Origin: Lachnospiraceae bacterium
GTDB taxonomy: Bacteria; Bacillota; Clostridia; Lachnospirales; Lachnospiraceae
Assembly (NCBI GenBank): GCA_014804225.1
Contig: JAAVAF010000036.1
Location: forward strand, 3,989 to 9,011
Direction: 5' to 3'
DNA length: 5,023 nt
Under the pieces are notes generated by a model. It was not told the DNA's origin and did no database searches. It was given only the letters and a program-made list of their open reading frames with translations. Positions 1 through 5,023 of this stretch are shown piece by piece. Position 1 is the first letter of the stretch; each line of letters opens with the position of its first letter. Both the position numbers and the translations under genes were made by a program.

Positions 1-767
1 ATCAATCCCTTCGTATACTGATGCTTAGGATTATAAAAAATATCATCTGCAGTCCCGTATTCGATTACTTTGCCCGCATACATGACCGCAATCCGCTCAC
101 ACATACTGGCTACGACACCAAGGTCATGCGTGATCATGATGATTGCCATACCAAGCTTATCCTTCAACTCCATCATCAGTTCCAGAATCTGCGCCTGAAT
201 TGTCACATCCAGAGCCGTCGTCGGCTCGTCCGCAATCAGGAGCTTCGGCTCACAGGCAAGCGCCATAGCAATCATGACACGCTGCCGCATACCTCCCGAA
301 AGCTCGTGAGGATACTGTTTTAGCCGCTTATCCGGCTCATTGATTCCTACCAGTTCCAAAAGCTCTTTCGCCCGTTCCCTCGCCTGCGCTTTGTTCTTAT
401 CCGTATGCAGAAGAACTGCTTCCATAATCTGATTGCCAATCGTATAAACAGGGTTTAAGCTCGTCATAGGGTCCTGAAAGATAATGGAAATCTCATTTCC
501 GCGAATCTTTCTCATTTCTTTTTCCGACATCTGATCGATCTGATGCCCGTTAAACATCAGGCTTCCGCCAATCAGCTTTCCAGGATATGCGGTAAGTCCC
601 ATCAAACTATAGGATGTCACGGATTTTCCCGAACCGCTCTCACCTACAATTCCCAAGACCTCTCCTTCTTTTAAATGAATGGAAACATCATTTAACGCCT
701 TGACTTCTCCCGCCGGAGTGAAAAAAGATAACCGTTCGTTTTTTATATCAACAAGATATTCTGACAT
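1..767 (-). CDS. oppD: Oligopeptide ABC importer ATPase OppD (C-terminus cut by window edge)
   Basis: Cytoplasmic ATP-hydrolysing subunit of a peptide importer; it would pair with OppF and drive the OppB/OppC channel. The first 255 residues are visible. Walker A is GESGSGKS (residues 42-49), the Q-loop is IIFQDPMTSLNP (about 95-106), the ABC signature is LSGGMRQR (156-163), Walker B is LLIADEP (176-182), the D-loop is TALD, and the H-loop is ITHDLG (212-217). The end, HQYTKGL, is the conserved start of the OppD/DppD C-terminal region, so roughly 70-90 residues including the usual Cys-rich tail are missing to the left. The start ATG at 767 has GAGGA six bases upstream and gives the normal family N-terminus (MSEYLVDIKN). 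It lies 83 nt after the oppC stop, so it is probably co-transcribed with oppC. OppD and DppD cannot be separated from sequence alone. Confidence 0.95.
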   Translation of the reverse strand, partial: MSEYLVDIKNERLSFFTPAGEVKALNDVSIHLKEGEVLGIVGESGSGKSVTSYSLMGLTAYPGKLIGGSLMFNGHQIDQMSEKEMRKIRGNEISIIFQDPMTSLNPVYTIGNQIMEAVLLHTDKNKAQARERAKELLELVGINEPDKRLKQYPHELSGGMRQRVMIAMALACEPKLLIADEPTTALDVTIQAQILELMMELKDKLGMAIIMITHDLGVVASMCERIAVMYAGKVIEYGTADDIFYNPKHQYTKGL

Positions 768-828
768 AAATTCCTCATTTCTGCGCTTACTTTGCTGCGC
801 TATTGCGATAACGTCAATTACTTCAACA

Positions 829-860
829 CAAGCTGCCAAGCTTGCGGTTTTTAATTTTTC
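829..860 (-). repeat. Reduced copy (C) of the opp intergenic structured element
   Basis: On the minus strand this reads as an AT-rich half (GAAAAATTAAAAACCG) followed by a perfect 6-bp stem CAAGCT/AGCTTG with a 4-nt loop (829-844). The order and sequence match the fuller copies at 1927-1980 and 3055-3106: an A/T-rich block ending in ACC, then CAAG...CTTG. The second arm of the 24-nt palindrome is missing, apparently a deletion of about six bases relative to the others. It overlaps the oppC stop codon (851-853). Membership of the family is inferred from this alignment by eye. Confidence 0.5.
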
Positions 861-1897
861 AGTTTCGGGTCAAATGCGTCGCGAAGACCGTCGCCCAATA
901 AATTAAAACTCAGTATGATCAAACTGATCAAAATTGCCGGAATGAACAGCAGATACGGATATGTATTCATACCATTGATCGCGTCACTTGCCAGACTTCC
1001 GAGTGAAGGAAGCGGAACGGCAACACCCATTCCAAGGAAACTTAAGAAACTTTCCGTAAAAATGGAAGAAGGAATTTGCAGCGTTGTCGTAACAATCAAT
1101 GTACCGATACAGTTTGTGAGAAGATGTTTCCTGATAATCTTCCCATTGCCTACGCCAAGCGCCCTTGCAGCCGTTACATACTCACTTTCCTTTAACATCA
1201 GCACCTGACTTCTGACCATTCTTGCCATACCTACCCAGTACAGGAGGGCGAACACGATGAAAATACTGATCATGTTCTTACCGACTACCCCGACCCAGCC
1301 AAATCCTGGCACCGACTTTAGATTTTCGAGCGGCGCGTCCAGTGCAAAGGACAGGAGTACAATTAACAAAATGTCCGGTACGGTATAAATAATATCCACG
1401 ATACGCATCATGACCAAATCAACCCAGCCACCAAAGAATGCGGCAATCGATCCGTACGCAGAACCGATGATCAGGATGATGCCTGTCGCGATCAAACCTA
1501 CCAAAAGGGAGATACGGCTTCCCATCATAACACGAATCGCGTAATCACGTCCCAGTTTATCCGTTCCAAAAATATGCGGGAACACTTTCTCACCGTCTGC
1601 AATTCTTGCCAGTTCTTCCTCCGAATACTGCATCGGCGCAAGATTGTTTGCCCCCTTCATCTGTTCCTTGTAGGAATAGGGATAAAACGAGGGAACAATA
1701 AAGGAAAAAATCATAACGATAATAATTACCACAATGCTTGCCATTGCTACTTTATTTTTCATAAGACGGCGCATACCGTCCTTCCAAAAGCTTACGCTCT
1801 CGCGCATGACAATCTGACTCTGTTTCTCCTCCTCCGTTGCGGGCAGGAAATCATCGGGATTGAGCTTTAATTGAAAACTGATTGGATTCTGTTTCAT
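851..1897 (-). CDS. oppC: Oligopeptide ABC importer permease OppC
   Basis: Inner channel subunit of the Opp/Dpp importer; forms the membrane pore with OppB. The 348-residue product has a short cytoplasmic N-tail with the family-typical DFLPA (residues 16-20), a first membrane helix at about 51-71, and an extracytoplasmic loop ending in HIFGTDKLGRD (108-118), the conserved OppC FGTDxxGRD motif. The EAA coupling loop (ESEYVTAARALGVG, about 237-250) contacts the ATPases. ESFLSFLGMG (282-291) and the C-terminal GDGLRDAFDPKL are also hallmarks. A hydrophilic loop at about 186-208 is rather long. The reading frame stays open upstream to an ATG at 2020, but that 41-residue extension would be translated from intergenic hairpins and is unlike OppC. 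The ATG at 1897 gives the expected N-terminus, although its best ribosome binding site is 13 nt away. It lies 193 nt downstream of oppB. Confidence 0.94.
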   Translation of the reverse strand: MKQNPISFQLKLNPDDFLPATEEEKQSQIVMRESVSFWKDGMRRLMKNKVAMASIVVIIIVMIFSFIVPSFYPYSYKEQMKGANNLAPMQYSEEELARIADGEKVFPHIFGTDKLGRDYAIRVMMGSRISLLVGLIATGIILIIGSAYGSIAAFFGGWVDLVMMRIVDIIYTVPDILLIVLLSFALDAPLENLKSVPGFGWVGVVGKNMISIFIVFALLYWVGMARMVRSQVLMLKESEYVTAARALGVGNGKIIRKHLLTNCIGTLIVTTTLQIPSSIFTESFLSFLGMGVAVPLPSLGSLASDAINGMNTYPYLLFIPAILISLIILSFNLLGDGLRDAFDPKLKN

Positions 1898-1910
1898 ACT
1901 TATACCTATG

Positions 1911-1916
1911 CTCCTT
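1911..1916 (-). promoter_or_regulatory. Ribosome binding site of oppC, with wide spacing
   Basis: AAGGAG on the minus strand, 13 nt before the chosen ATG at 1897. This is wider than the 5-9 nt seen for the neighbouring genes. No closer start codon exists in frame, so this site supports 1897 but suggests modest initiation. Confidence 0.55.
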
Positions 1917-1926
1917 TCAATGTCTG

Positions 1927-1980
1927 CGAGTTTGGGCTGCCAAGCACAAACTTGCCGGTTGAAAATTTTAATTTTCAACC
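1927..1980 (-). repeat. Structured intergenic element, copy B (oppB-oppC gap)
   Basis: It has two parts. The palindrome at 1957-1980 has 11-nt arms GGTTGAAAATT and AATTTTCAACC around a TT centre, identical in all 24 positions to the palindrome at 3083-3106. Next to it is a stem-loop (1927-1954) with arms CGAGTTTG and CAAACTTG, including one G-T pair, and a GGCTGCCAAGCA-type loop. The element ends 29 nt before the oppC start. On the plus strand the palindrome is followed by five Ts, but no plus-strand gene is there to terminate. Confidence 0.8.
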
Positions 1981-1998
1981 TTTTTACCTCCATGATTT

Positions 1999-2025
1999 GA
2001 AGAATGCCTGTTTTTGGCATTCTTC
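1999..2025 (-). repeat. Perfect 10-bp hairpin in the oppB-oppC gap
   Basis: Arms GAAGAATGCC (1999-2008) and GGCATTCTTC (2016-2025) pair perfectly around a 7-nt loop. No T-run follows on the transcribed (minus) strand, so it is not a standard intrinsic terminator. It may be an RNA-processing or stabilising structure, or a repeat-type insertion. Confidence 0.8.
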
Positions 2026-2026
2026 G

Positions 2027-2091
2027 GTGTGAGACTTAGAATTTCTTTGCGAAATGCCCTCTGGCATGAGCATTAGAAATTCTTCTCACAC
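2027..2091 (-). repeat. Long interrupted hairpin at the oppB 3' end
   Basis: Outer arms GTGTGAGA (2027-2034) and TCTCACAC (2084-2091) pair perfectly. After a 3-nt bulge on one side (2035-2037), AGAATTTCT (2038-2046) pairs with AGAAATTCT (2075-2083). An inner hairpin ATGCC-CTCT-GGCAT sits at 2054-2067. This gives 17 outer pairs plus a 5-bp inner stem. The structure touches the last base of the oppB stop codon and lacks a T-tail, so a role in 3'-end protection or segmental decay of the mRNA is more plausible than termination. Confidence 0.8.
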
Positions 2092-3008
2092 TATTTTAAT
2101 TTAATTCTGGGATCTACCAGTTTGTAAACGATATCCACCACAACATTCATAACAATGATCAGCGTTGCAAGGAAAATTGTCGTTCCCATGATCAATGTGT
2201 AGTCACGCCCATTGATTGCAGTGATAAACTCACCGCCAAGCCCCGGAATAGTAAAGATTTTCTCTACGACAAAGCTTCCTGTCACAGTGTATGCAAGCAG
2301 TGGGCCCACATAAGTAACAACAGGCAGCACTGCGTTTCTGAGCGCATGCTTAAATAATATCATAAACCCGGAAACACCCTTTGCCTTTGCGGTACGCATA
2401 TAATCCTGTCCCAAAACGTCCAGCATAGAGGAACGCATCAACCGCATGATATATGCTGTCGGATAAAAAGACAGCGCCATAACCGGCATAATGTAATTTT
2501 TCCATGAAGTAAGACCGATTGTCGGAAGGAGCTTTAGTTTTACGCCAAAAATATACAACAACACGGTACAGATAACAAAACTCGGAACTGCAATTCCGCA
2601 AGTGGCAACCACACTGATTAAGCTGTCCAAGAATTTACCTCTTTTGAGCGCCGCGATGCAGCCAAGCGGGATACCAATCAACAGGGCAACGAGGACAGAA
2701 ATGCCTCCTACTCTGGCAGACACGGGGAATTTCATCAAAATGATATCCATAACGGTACGTCCCCTTTGTTTGAGACTGTCGCCGAAATCGCCGTGTAAGG
2801 CATCACCCATATATGTAAGATATTGTTGGAATAAAGGCTTGTCCAGACCGTATTTTGCCTCCAATGCCGCTGTTGCCTGCGGGCTGATCGCCTTTTCGGA
2901 AAGGAATGGTCCTCCGGGAACCATATTCATCAGAAAAAATGTAATCGTCGCAACTGCCCAGATTGTGACAATTGCAAGTCCGACTCGCTTTGCAATGTAC
3001 TTTACCAT
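2091..3008 (-). CDS. oppB: Oligopeptide ABC importer permease OppB
   Basis: Outer partner of OppC in the membrane channel of the peptide importer. The product is 305 residues, the usual OppB/DppB length, with about six membrane segments (near 9-29, 97-120, 131-155, 171-190, 229-252, 273-297). The N-terminus MVKYIAKRV leads directly into the first helix, followed by the family motif MVPGGPF (29-35) and the extracytoplasmic YGLDKPLFQQY (53-63). The EAA coupling loop (DYMRTAKAKGVSG, 202-214) and VEKIFTIPGLG (248-258) are intact, and it ends in LVDPRIKLK. GGAGG six bases before the ATG at 3008 fixes the start. It is the first gene of the leftward operon; no binding-protein gene precedes it. Expression probably starts from the AT-rich divergent region, leaving a leader of about 145 nt that contains structured element copy A. 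Confidence 0.96.
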   Translation of the reverse strand: MVKYIAKRVGLAIVTIWAVATITFFLMNMVPGGPFLSEKAISPQATAALEAKYGLDKPLFQQYLTYMGDALHGDFGDSLKQRGRTVMDIILMKFPVSARVGGISVLVALLIGIPLGCIAALKRGKFLDSLISVVATCGIAVPSFVICTVLLYIFGVKLKLLPTIGLTSWKNYIMPVMALSFYPTAYIMRLMRSSMLDVLGQDYMRTAKAKGVSGFMILFKHALRNAVLPVVTYVGPLLAYTVTGSFVVEKIFTIPGLGGEFITAINGRDYTLIMGTTIFLATLIIVMNVVVDIVYKLVDPRIKLK

Positions 3009-3054
3009 ATTTAGCCTCCATGCTACGACTGTTCTTTAGGAGCAGCTAATGGCT

Positions 3055-3106
3055 CAAGTTTTTGCGTAGCACAAAACTTGCTGGTTGAAAATTTTAATTT
3101 TCAACC
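3055..3106 (-). repeat. Structured element, copy A (oppB leader)
   Basis: The palindrome at 3083-3106 (arms GGTTGAAAATT/AATTTTCAACC, TT centre) is identical to that of copy B. The neighbouring stem-loop (3055-3080) has arms CAAGTTTT and AAAACTTG that continue through a bulge into a short G-C/G-T inner stem. It lies 46 nt upstream of the oppB ATG and so would be in the 5' leader of the operon mRNA. Confidence 0.8.
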
Positions 3107-3160
3107 TAACTCCTTAATTTTATTTCTTTTTTATAATTTATGAATTAATCTATCTTATTT

Positions 3161-3189
3161 ATATTGGCAAAAAACTTCGCATTTGTCAA
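3161..3189 (-). promoter_or_regulatory. Candidate oppB operon promoter
   Basis: On the minus strand, a perfect -35 TTGACA (3189-3184), a 17-nt spacer and CAATAT (3166-3161) preceded by TG in the extended -10 position. The -10 is weak, with 3 of 6 consensus bases. An alternative TATAAA lies 3 nt further on, but with a 20-nt spacer. Transcription would start about 145 nt before oppB. Confidence 0.45.
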
Positions 3190-3192
3190 TAT
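3161..3192. promoter_or_regulatory. Inverted repeat over the oppB promoter, possible operator
   Basis: ATATTGGCAAA (3161-3171) and TTTGTCAATAT (3182-3192) form 11-nt arms with one mismatch and a 10-nt spacer. The arms contain the candidate -10 and -35, so a protein bound here would compete with RNA polymerase. The regulator is unknown. Confidence 0.35.
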
Positions 3193-3211
3193 TTATTGCC
3201 TTTTGTCAGAC

Positions 3212-3226
3212 TTACATTTTATGTAA
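3212..3226. promoter_or_regulatory. Small palindrome TTACAT-TTT-ATGTAA
   Basis: Perfect 6-nt arms around a 3-nt centre, just upstream of the candidate oppB -35 when read leftward. It could be an activator or repressor site. AT-rich DNA produces such palindromes by chance fairly often. Confidence 0.25.
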
Positions 3227-3300
3227 ACACTTACTGTCACTTTGCTCTGGTAACGTAGTAAAATCAACGAAAAATTTGCTTTACAAAATATTATTTCATG

Positions 3301-3330
3301 AAAATTTTTTAAAAAAATTTTTTATTTTTT
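3301..3330 (+). promoter_or_regulatory. Alternating A and T tracts upstream of the gntR promoter, UP-like
   Basis: Runs of A4, T6, A7, T6, A and T6 lie 15-45 nt upstream of the -35 at 3346. This is the position where UP elements contact the RNA polymerase alpha subunit. The tracts could also cause DNA bending. The call rests only on composition and position. Confidence 0.3.
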
Positions 3331-3345
3331 CTTTCAAAAAATATA

Positions 3346-3374
3346 TTGACAAGCCAATATATATGTATTATTGT
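3346..3374 (+). promoter_or_regulatory. Promoter of the gntR-ABC operon
   Basis: Perfect -35 TTGACA (3346-3351), an optimal 17-nt spacer and -10 TATTGT (3369-3374, 4 of 6 consensus bases). The start of transcription is expected near 3381, giving a leader of about 40 nt before the ATG at 3421. The -35 lies inside the inverted repeat ATATATTG-N6-CAATATAT (3341-3362). Confidence 0.7.
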
Positions 3375-3399
3375 ATTAGTGTATTAATTAAATAATACA
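3364..3399. promoter_or_regulatory. Probable GntR operator: three tandem TGTATTA repeats plus one inverted copy
   Basis: TGTATTA occurs at 3364, 3372 and 3380, exactly 8 nt apart, and TAATACA lies at 3393-3399 in the opposite direction. The last direct copy and the inverted copy make a palindrome with a 6-nt centre. The array covers the -10 and transcription start, the classical place for repression. TGTA...TACA half-sites are of the kind reported for YtrA-type GntR regulators, and the adjacent gene encodes one, so autoregulation is inferred. Confidence 0.55.
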
Positions 3400-3420
3400 T
3401 ATTAGGAAGGAGAGGAATTT

Positions 3421-3792
3421 ATGGCATGGGAATTAAATTCTGATCGTCCCATCTATGCGCAGATTTTGGAAACGCTTCAGGTACGAATTGTATGCGGAAT
3501 ATACAAACCGGGAGAATGGCTTCCAAGCGTCCGGGATCTGGCGGCGGAGGCAAGTGTCAATCCAAACACGATGCAACGCGCCTTTACAGAGCTTGAGCGC
3601 AGCGGACTTGTCATGACGCAGAGAAACATGGGACGCGTGGTAACACAGGACACGCAGATGATCGAAGCGGTAAAGCATAAAATGGCAGTCGCACAGATGA
3701 ACAGCTTTTTCGCCAACATGAGACAGCTTGGGTATTCTGACAGCGAAATCACTTCACTCGTCAACAACCATACAAATAATACAAATGTTTAA
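3421..3792 (+). CDS. GntR-family transcriptional regulator, YtrA-type
   Basis: DNA-binding repressor, probably controlling its own operon. The 123-residue product has a GntR winged helix-turn-helix in residues 9-75: RPIYAQI (9-15), the G-E-WLPSVRDLA segment (31-41), recognition helix VNPNTMQRAFTELERSG (46-62), and the wing NMGRVVTQ (69-76). Only about 45 residues follow, mostly helical, ending in an Asn/Thr-rich tail. There is no large effector-binding domain, which is the mark of the YtrA subfamily, where the short tail serves dimerisation. AAGGAG about 8 nt upstream supports the ATG. The ABC ATPase gene follows after 26 nt. Family knowledge suggests the signal is sensed indirectly or by small ligands, with regulons often concerned with cell-envelope antibiotics; the inducer here is unknown. 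Confidence 0.92.
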   Translation: MAWELNSDRPIYAQILETLQVRIVCGIYKPGEWLPSVRDLAAEASVNPNTMQRAFTELERSGLVMTQRNMGRVVTQDTQMIEAVKHKMAVAQMNSFFANMRQLGYSDSEITSLVNNHTNNTNV

Positions 3793-3818
3793 TTTTCTAT
3801 TTAGAAGGGGGAATATTT

Positions 3819-4547
3819 ATGAACGAACAATACATGAACGCGGCGCCGCTTCTCCAGATTAACGATTTGTGCAAACGGTATCCCAATATGGGAAGCTATA
3901 TGTCTGTTTTCCATATGAATCTCACGATTCCGCGCGGACGGATCATCGGACTGCTGGGACCCAACGGCTGCGGAAAAACGACACTGATTAAGATGATCAA
4001 CGGACTTCTTGCACCGACAAGCGGAAGTGTGTATATCAACGGCATGTTTCCGGGCGCGGAAAGCAAACGCGTGATCTCTTATCTGCCGGAACGTACCTAT
4101 CTTGACAACGGCATGAAGGTGGCGCAAATGATCGACTATTTTGCGGACTTTTATGAGAACTTTTCCAAGGAGAAAGCATATTCGATGTTGGAATCGCTTG
4201 GCATTAGTCCTGAGGCAAGATTAAAGACGCTTTCAAAAGGTACGAAAGAAAAAGTGCAGCTTATTCTTGTTATGAGCCGTGATGCCGAGCTTTACATTTT
4301 AGATGAACCGATTGCCGGCGTAGACCCCGCCGCAAGAGATTACATTCTGCGCACAATTATCACAAACTACAATCCGCACTCAACGATTATCTTATCAACG
4401 CACCTGATTTCCGATATTGAGAGTGTTCTTGATGATGTCATTTTTATGAAGAACGGCTCGCTGATGCTTTATACCTCAGTCGATTCGATCAGAAGCCAAC
4501 ATAATAAATCGGTAGATGCTTATTTTAGGGAGGTGTACGCATGTTAG
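3819..4547 (+). CDS. ABC transporter ATP-binding protein of the GntR-linked cassette
   Basis: Cytoplasmic ATPase of a probable exporter or membrane-stress transporter; its partner is the membrane protein encoded next. The 242-residue product is a single ABC domain: Walker A GPNGCGKTT (47-55), signature LSKGTKEK (138-145) in place of LSGGQ, Walker B LYILDEP (158-164), D-loop AGVDP (166-170) and H-loop STHL with His195. At the Q-loop position the sequence reads SYLPE (87-91) with no glutamine, as is common in BcrA/YtrB-like ATPases of this class. The start has a purine-rich AAGGGGG 6-8 nt upstream; a second Met at residue 6 is less likely. It lies 26 nt after the GntR gene and overlaps the next gene by 7 nt, so translation of the pair is probably coupled. 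The transported substrate cannot be told from sequence. Confidence 0.93.
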   Translation: MNEQYMNAAPLLQINDLCKRYPNMGSYMSVFHMNLTIPRGRIIGLLGPNGCGKTTLIKMINGLLAPTSGSVYINGMFPGAESKRVISYLPERTYLDNGMKVAQMIDYFADFYENFSKEKAYSMLESLGISPEARLKTLSKGTKEKVQLILVMSRDAELYILDEPIAGVDPAARDYILRTIITNYNPHSTIILSTHLISDIESVLDDVIFMKNGSLMLYTSVDSIRSQHNKSVDAYFREVYAC

Positions 4548-5023
4548 GAAAATTAATGAAATACGAATGGAGAGGTCTGCGTCTTCCGATTTTAATCATG
4601 ATCGGGATTCTCGGCGCTACGACGCTGCTTACTTGCGGCATTATCTTAACAATCAACCCAAAGCTTGACAATGTTGCCACGGGATTCTCGATGTTGTCGT
4701 TGATGCTTTCCATCATGCTTTATTATTTCGGTGTGATCGGCTGCACGATGGGAACAATGCTGGTAATCGCTATTCGATTTTACAAAACGACTTACACGGA
4801 TCAGGGATATCTGACACATACGCTGCCTGTTGAGTCGAAAACGCTCCTTGCGGCAAAGACGATCGTATCTGTTATTTGTCATCTTATGATGCTTGCTTGT
4901 GTTGTTGTCACGATTCTGATCATCATCGGCGTAGGCATTTACCACATTGGCAATGTTTCGAAATACTGGGACGCGCACTATTGGCATCGCATTTTTACCG
5001 AAGGGCTTTCGGAACTGTCGGAA
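4541..5023 (+). CDS. Multi-pass membrane protein, probable ABC permease (C-terminus beyond window)
   Basis: The first 161 residues are visible. The short basic N-terminus (MLGKLMKYEWRG) is typical of permeases in GntR-linked ABC cassettes of Clostridia. Hydrophobic segments lie at about 15-38, 51-80 and 104-134. Between the second and third is RFYKTTYTDQGYLTHTLPV (79-97); a similar RFYK...GYL...TLPV cytoplasmic loop recurs in these proteins as I know them. A polar, Trp/His-rich stretch (about 137-161) then begins, and more membrane helices are expected beyond the edge. GGAGGT six bases upstream sets the ATG, which overlaps the ATPase stop codon (shared bases ATGTTAG). It probably forms the transmembrane part of the transporter with the preceding ATPase. 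Substrate and direction are unknown; a related lantibiotic/bacitracin-response exporter role is only a guess. Confidence 0.85.
   Translation, partial: MLGKLMKYEWRGLRLPILIMIGILGATTLLTCGIILTINPKLDNVATGFSMLSLMLSIMLYYFGVIGCTMGTMLVIAIRFYKTTYTDQGYLTHTLPVESKTLLAAKTIVSVICHLMMLACVVVTILIIIGVGIYHIGNVSKYWDAHYWHRIFTEGLSELSE

Larger units (their letters stand above)
3009..3420. other. Divergent intergenic regulatory region between oppB and the gntR operon
   Basis: About 410 nt with no convincing gene. From left to right it holds the oppB ribosome binding site and structured leader (to about 3106), an AT-rich stretch with a leftward promoter candidate and an inverted repeat (3158-3192), a small palindrome (3212-3226), alternating A and T tracts (3301-3330), and the rightward promoter with tandem operator repeats (3346-3399). 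The G+C content drops sharply compared with the flanking genes, as expected for a shared promoter region. Confidence 0.8.

Noticed and set aside
1957..1985. Palindrome followed by TTTTT, resembling a plus-strand intrinsic terminator
   Set aside because: No plus-strand gene lies upstream, the stem is A/T-rich with a tight centre, and the identical palindrome at 3083-3106 has no T-run.
1898..2020. In-frame upstream extension of oppC with starts at 2020 or 1993
   Set aside because: The extra residues would be encoded by hairpins and the repeated element, do not resemble OppC N-termini, and the ATG at 2020 lies inside a hairpin arm. The start at 1897 gives the expected protein.
1..3008. Plus-strand reading frames of about 75-145 codons opposite the opp genes
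   Set aside because: They are antisense shadows of well-recognised OppB, OppC and OppD sequences, with no domains or ribosome binding sites of their own.
829..3106. CRISPR array suggested by several similar repeats
   Set aside because: Only three copies exist, separated by whole genes and differing in length, with no regular spacers and no cas genes.
3183..3395. Possible 70-residue plus-strand reading frame beginning with TTG
   Set aside because: It has no ribosome binding site, runs through the A/T tracts and the gntR promoter, and has the low-complexity composition of AT-rich noncoding DNA.
3869..4300. Missing Q-loop glutamine in the ABC ATPase as a sign of an inactive protein
   Set aside because: SYLPE at this position is common in BcrA/YtrB-like ATPases, and the Walker A, Walker B, signature and H-loop residues are all intact.
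3433..4987. Minus-strand reading frames opposite the GntR, ATPase and permease genes
   Set aside because: The plus-strand proteins show clear family motifs, while the minus-strand products are compositionally biased and unrecognisable.

Overview
The window looks like chromosomal DNA from a low-to-moderate G+C Gram-positive anaerobe of the Clostridia, most plausibly a gut Lachnospiraceae-type bacterium. This is inferred from strong AGGAGG-type ribosome binding sites, an AT-rich intergenic region with sigma-A style promoters, the style of the Opp proteins, and a GntR/ABC cassette whose permease resembles those common in Clostridia. No rRNA or other taxonomic marker is present, so the placement is tentative.

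Left part, minus strand (1-3008): three genes of an oligopeptide/dipeptide (Opp/Dpp, PepT family) ABC importer, transcribed right to left as oppB (2091-3008), oppC (851-1897) and oppD (1-767, its C-terminal end lost at the window edge). OppB and OppC are the two membrane channel subunits and OppD is one of the two ATPases. An oppF and a substrate-binding protein gene are expected beyond the left edge or elsewhere, but neither is in the window.

The gaps of this operon are not plain. A structured element, made of a 24-nt palindrome (arms GGTTGAAAATT) next to a CAAG...CTTG stem-loop, lies in the leader upstream of oppB and again between oppB and oppC. A reduced form lies between oppC and oppD. 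The oppB-oppC gap also holds two further strong hairpins.

Centre (3009-3420): an AT-rich divergent regulatory region. It has a candidate oppB promoter on the minus strand embedded in an inverted repeat, and a good promoter for the right-hand operon on the plus strand (TTGACA-17-TATTGT). Three tandem TGTATTA octamers and one inverted copy overlap the latter, forming a likely autoregulatory operator.

Right part, plus strand (3421-5023): a small YtrA-type GntR repressor (3421-3792), an ABC ATPase (3819-4547) and a membrane protein that is probably its permease (4541 to beyond the right edge). They are tightly packed, the last two overlapping by 7 nt. This is the usual arrangement of ligand- or stress-responsive exporter cassettes in Firmicutes: the GntR protein probably represses its own operon until a signal, often a cell-envelope-active compound in related systems, releases it. 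I see no entirely new protein system. The most unusual content is the repeated structured DNA in the opp gaps and the tandem operator.
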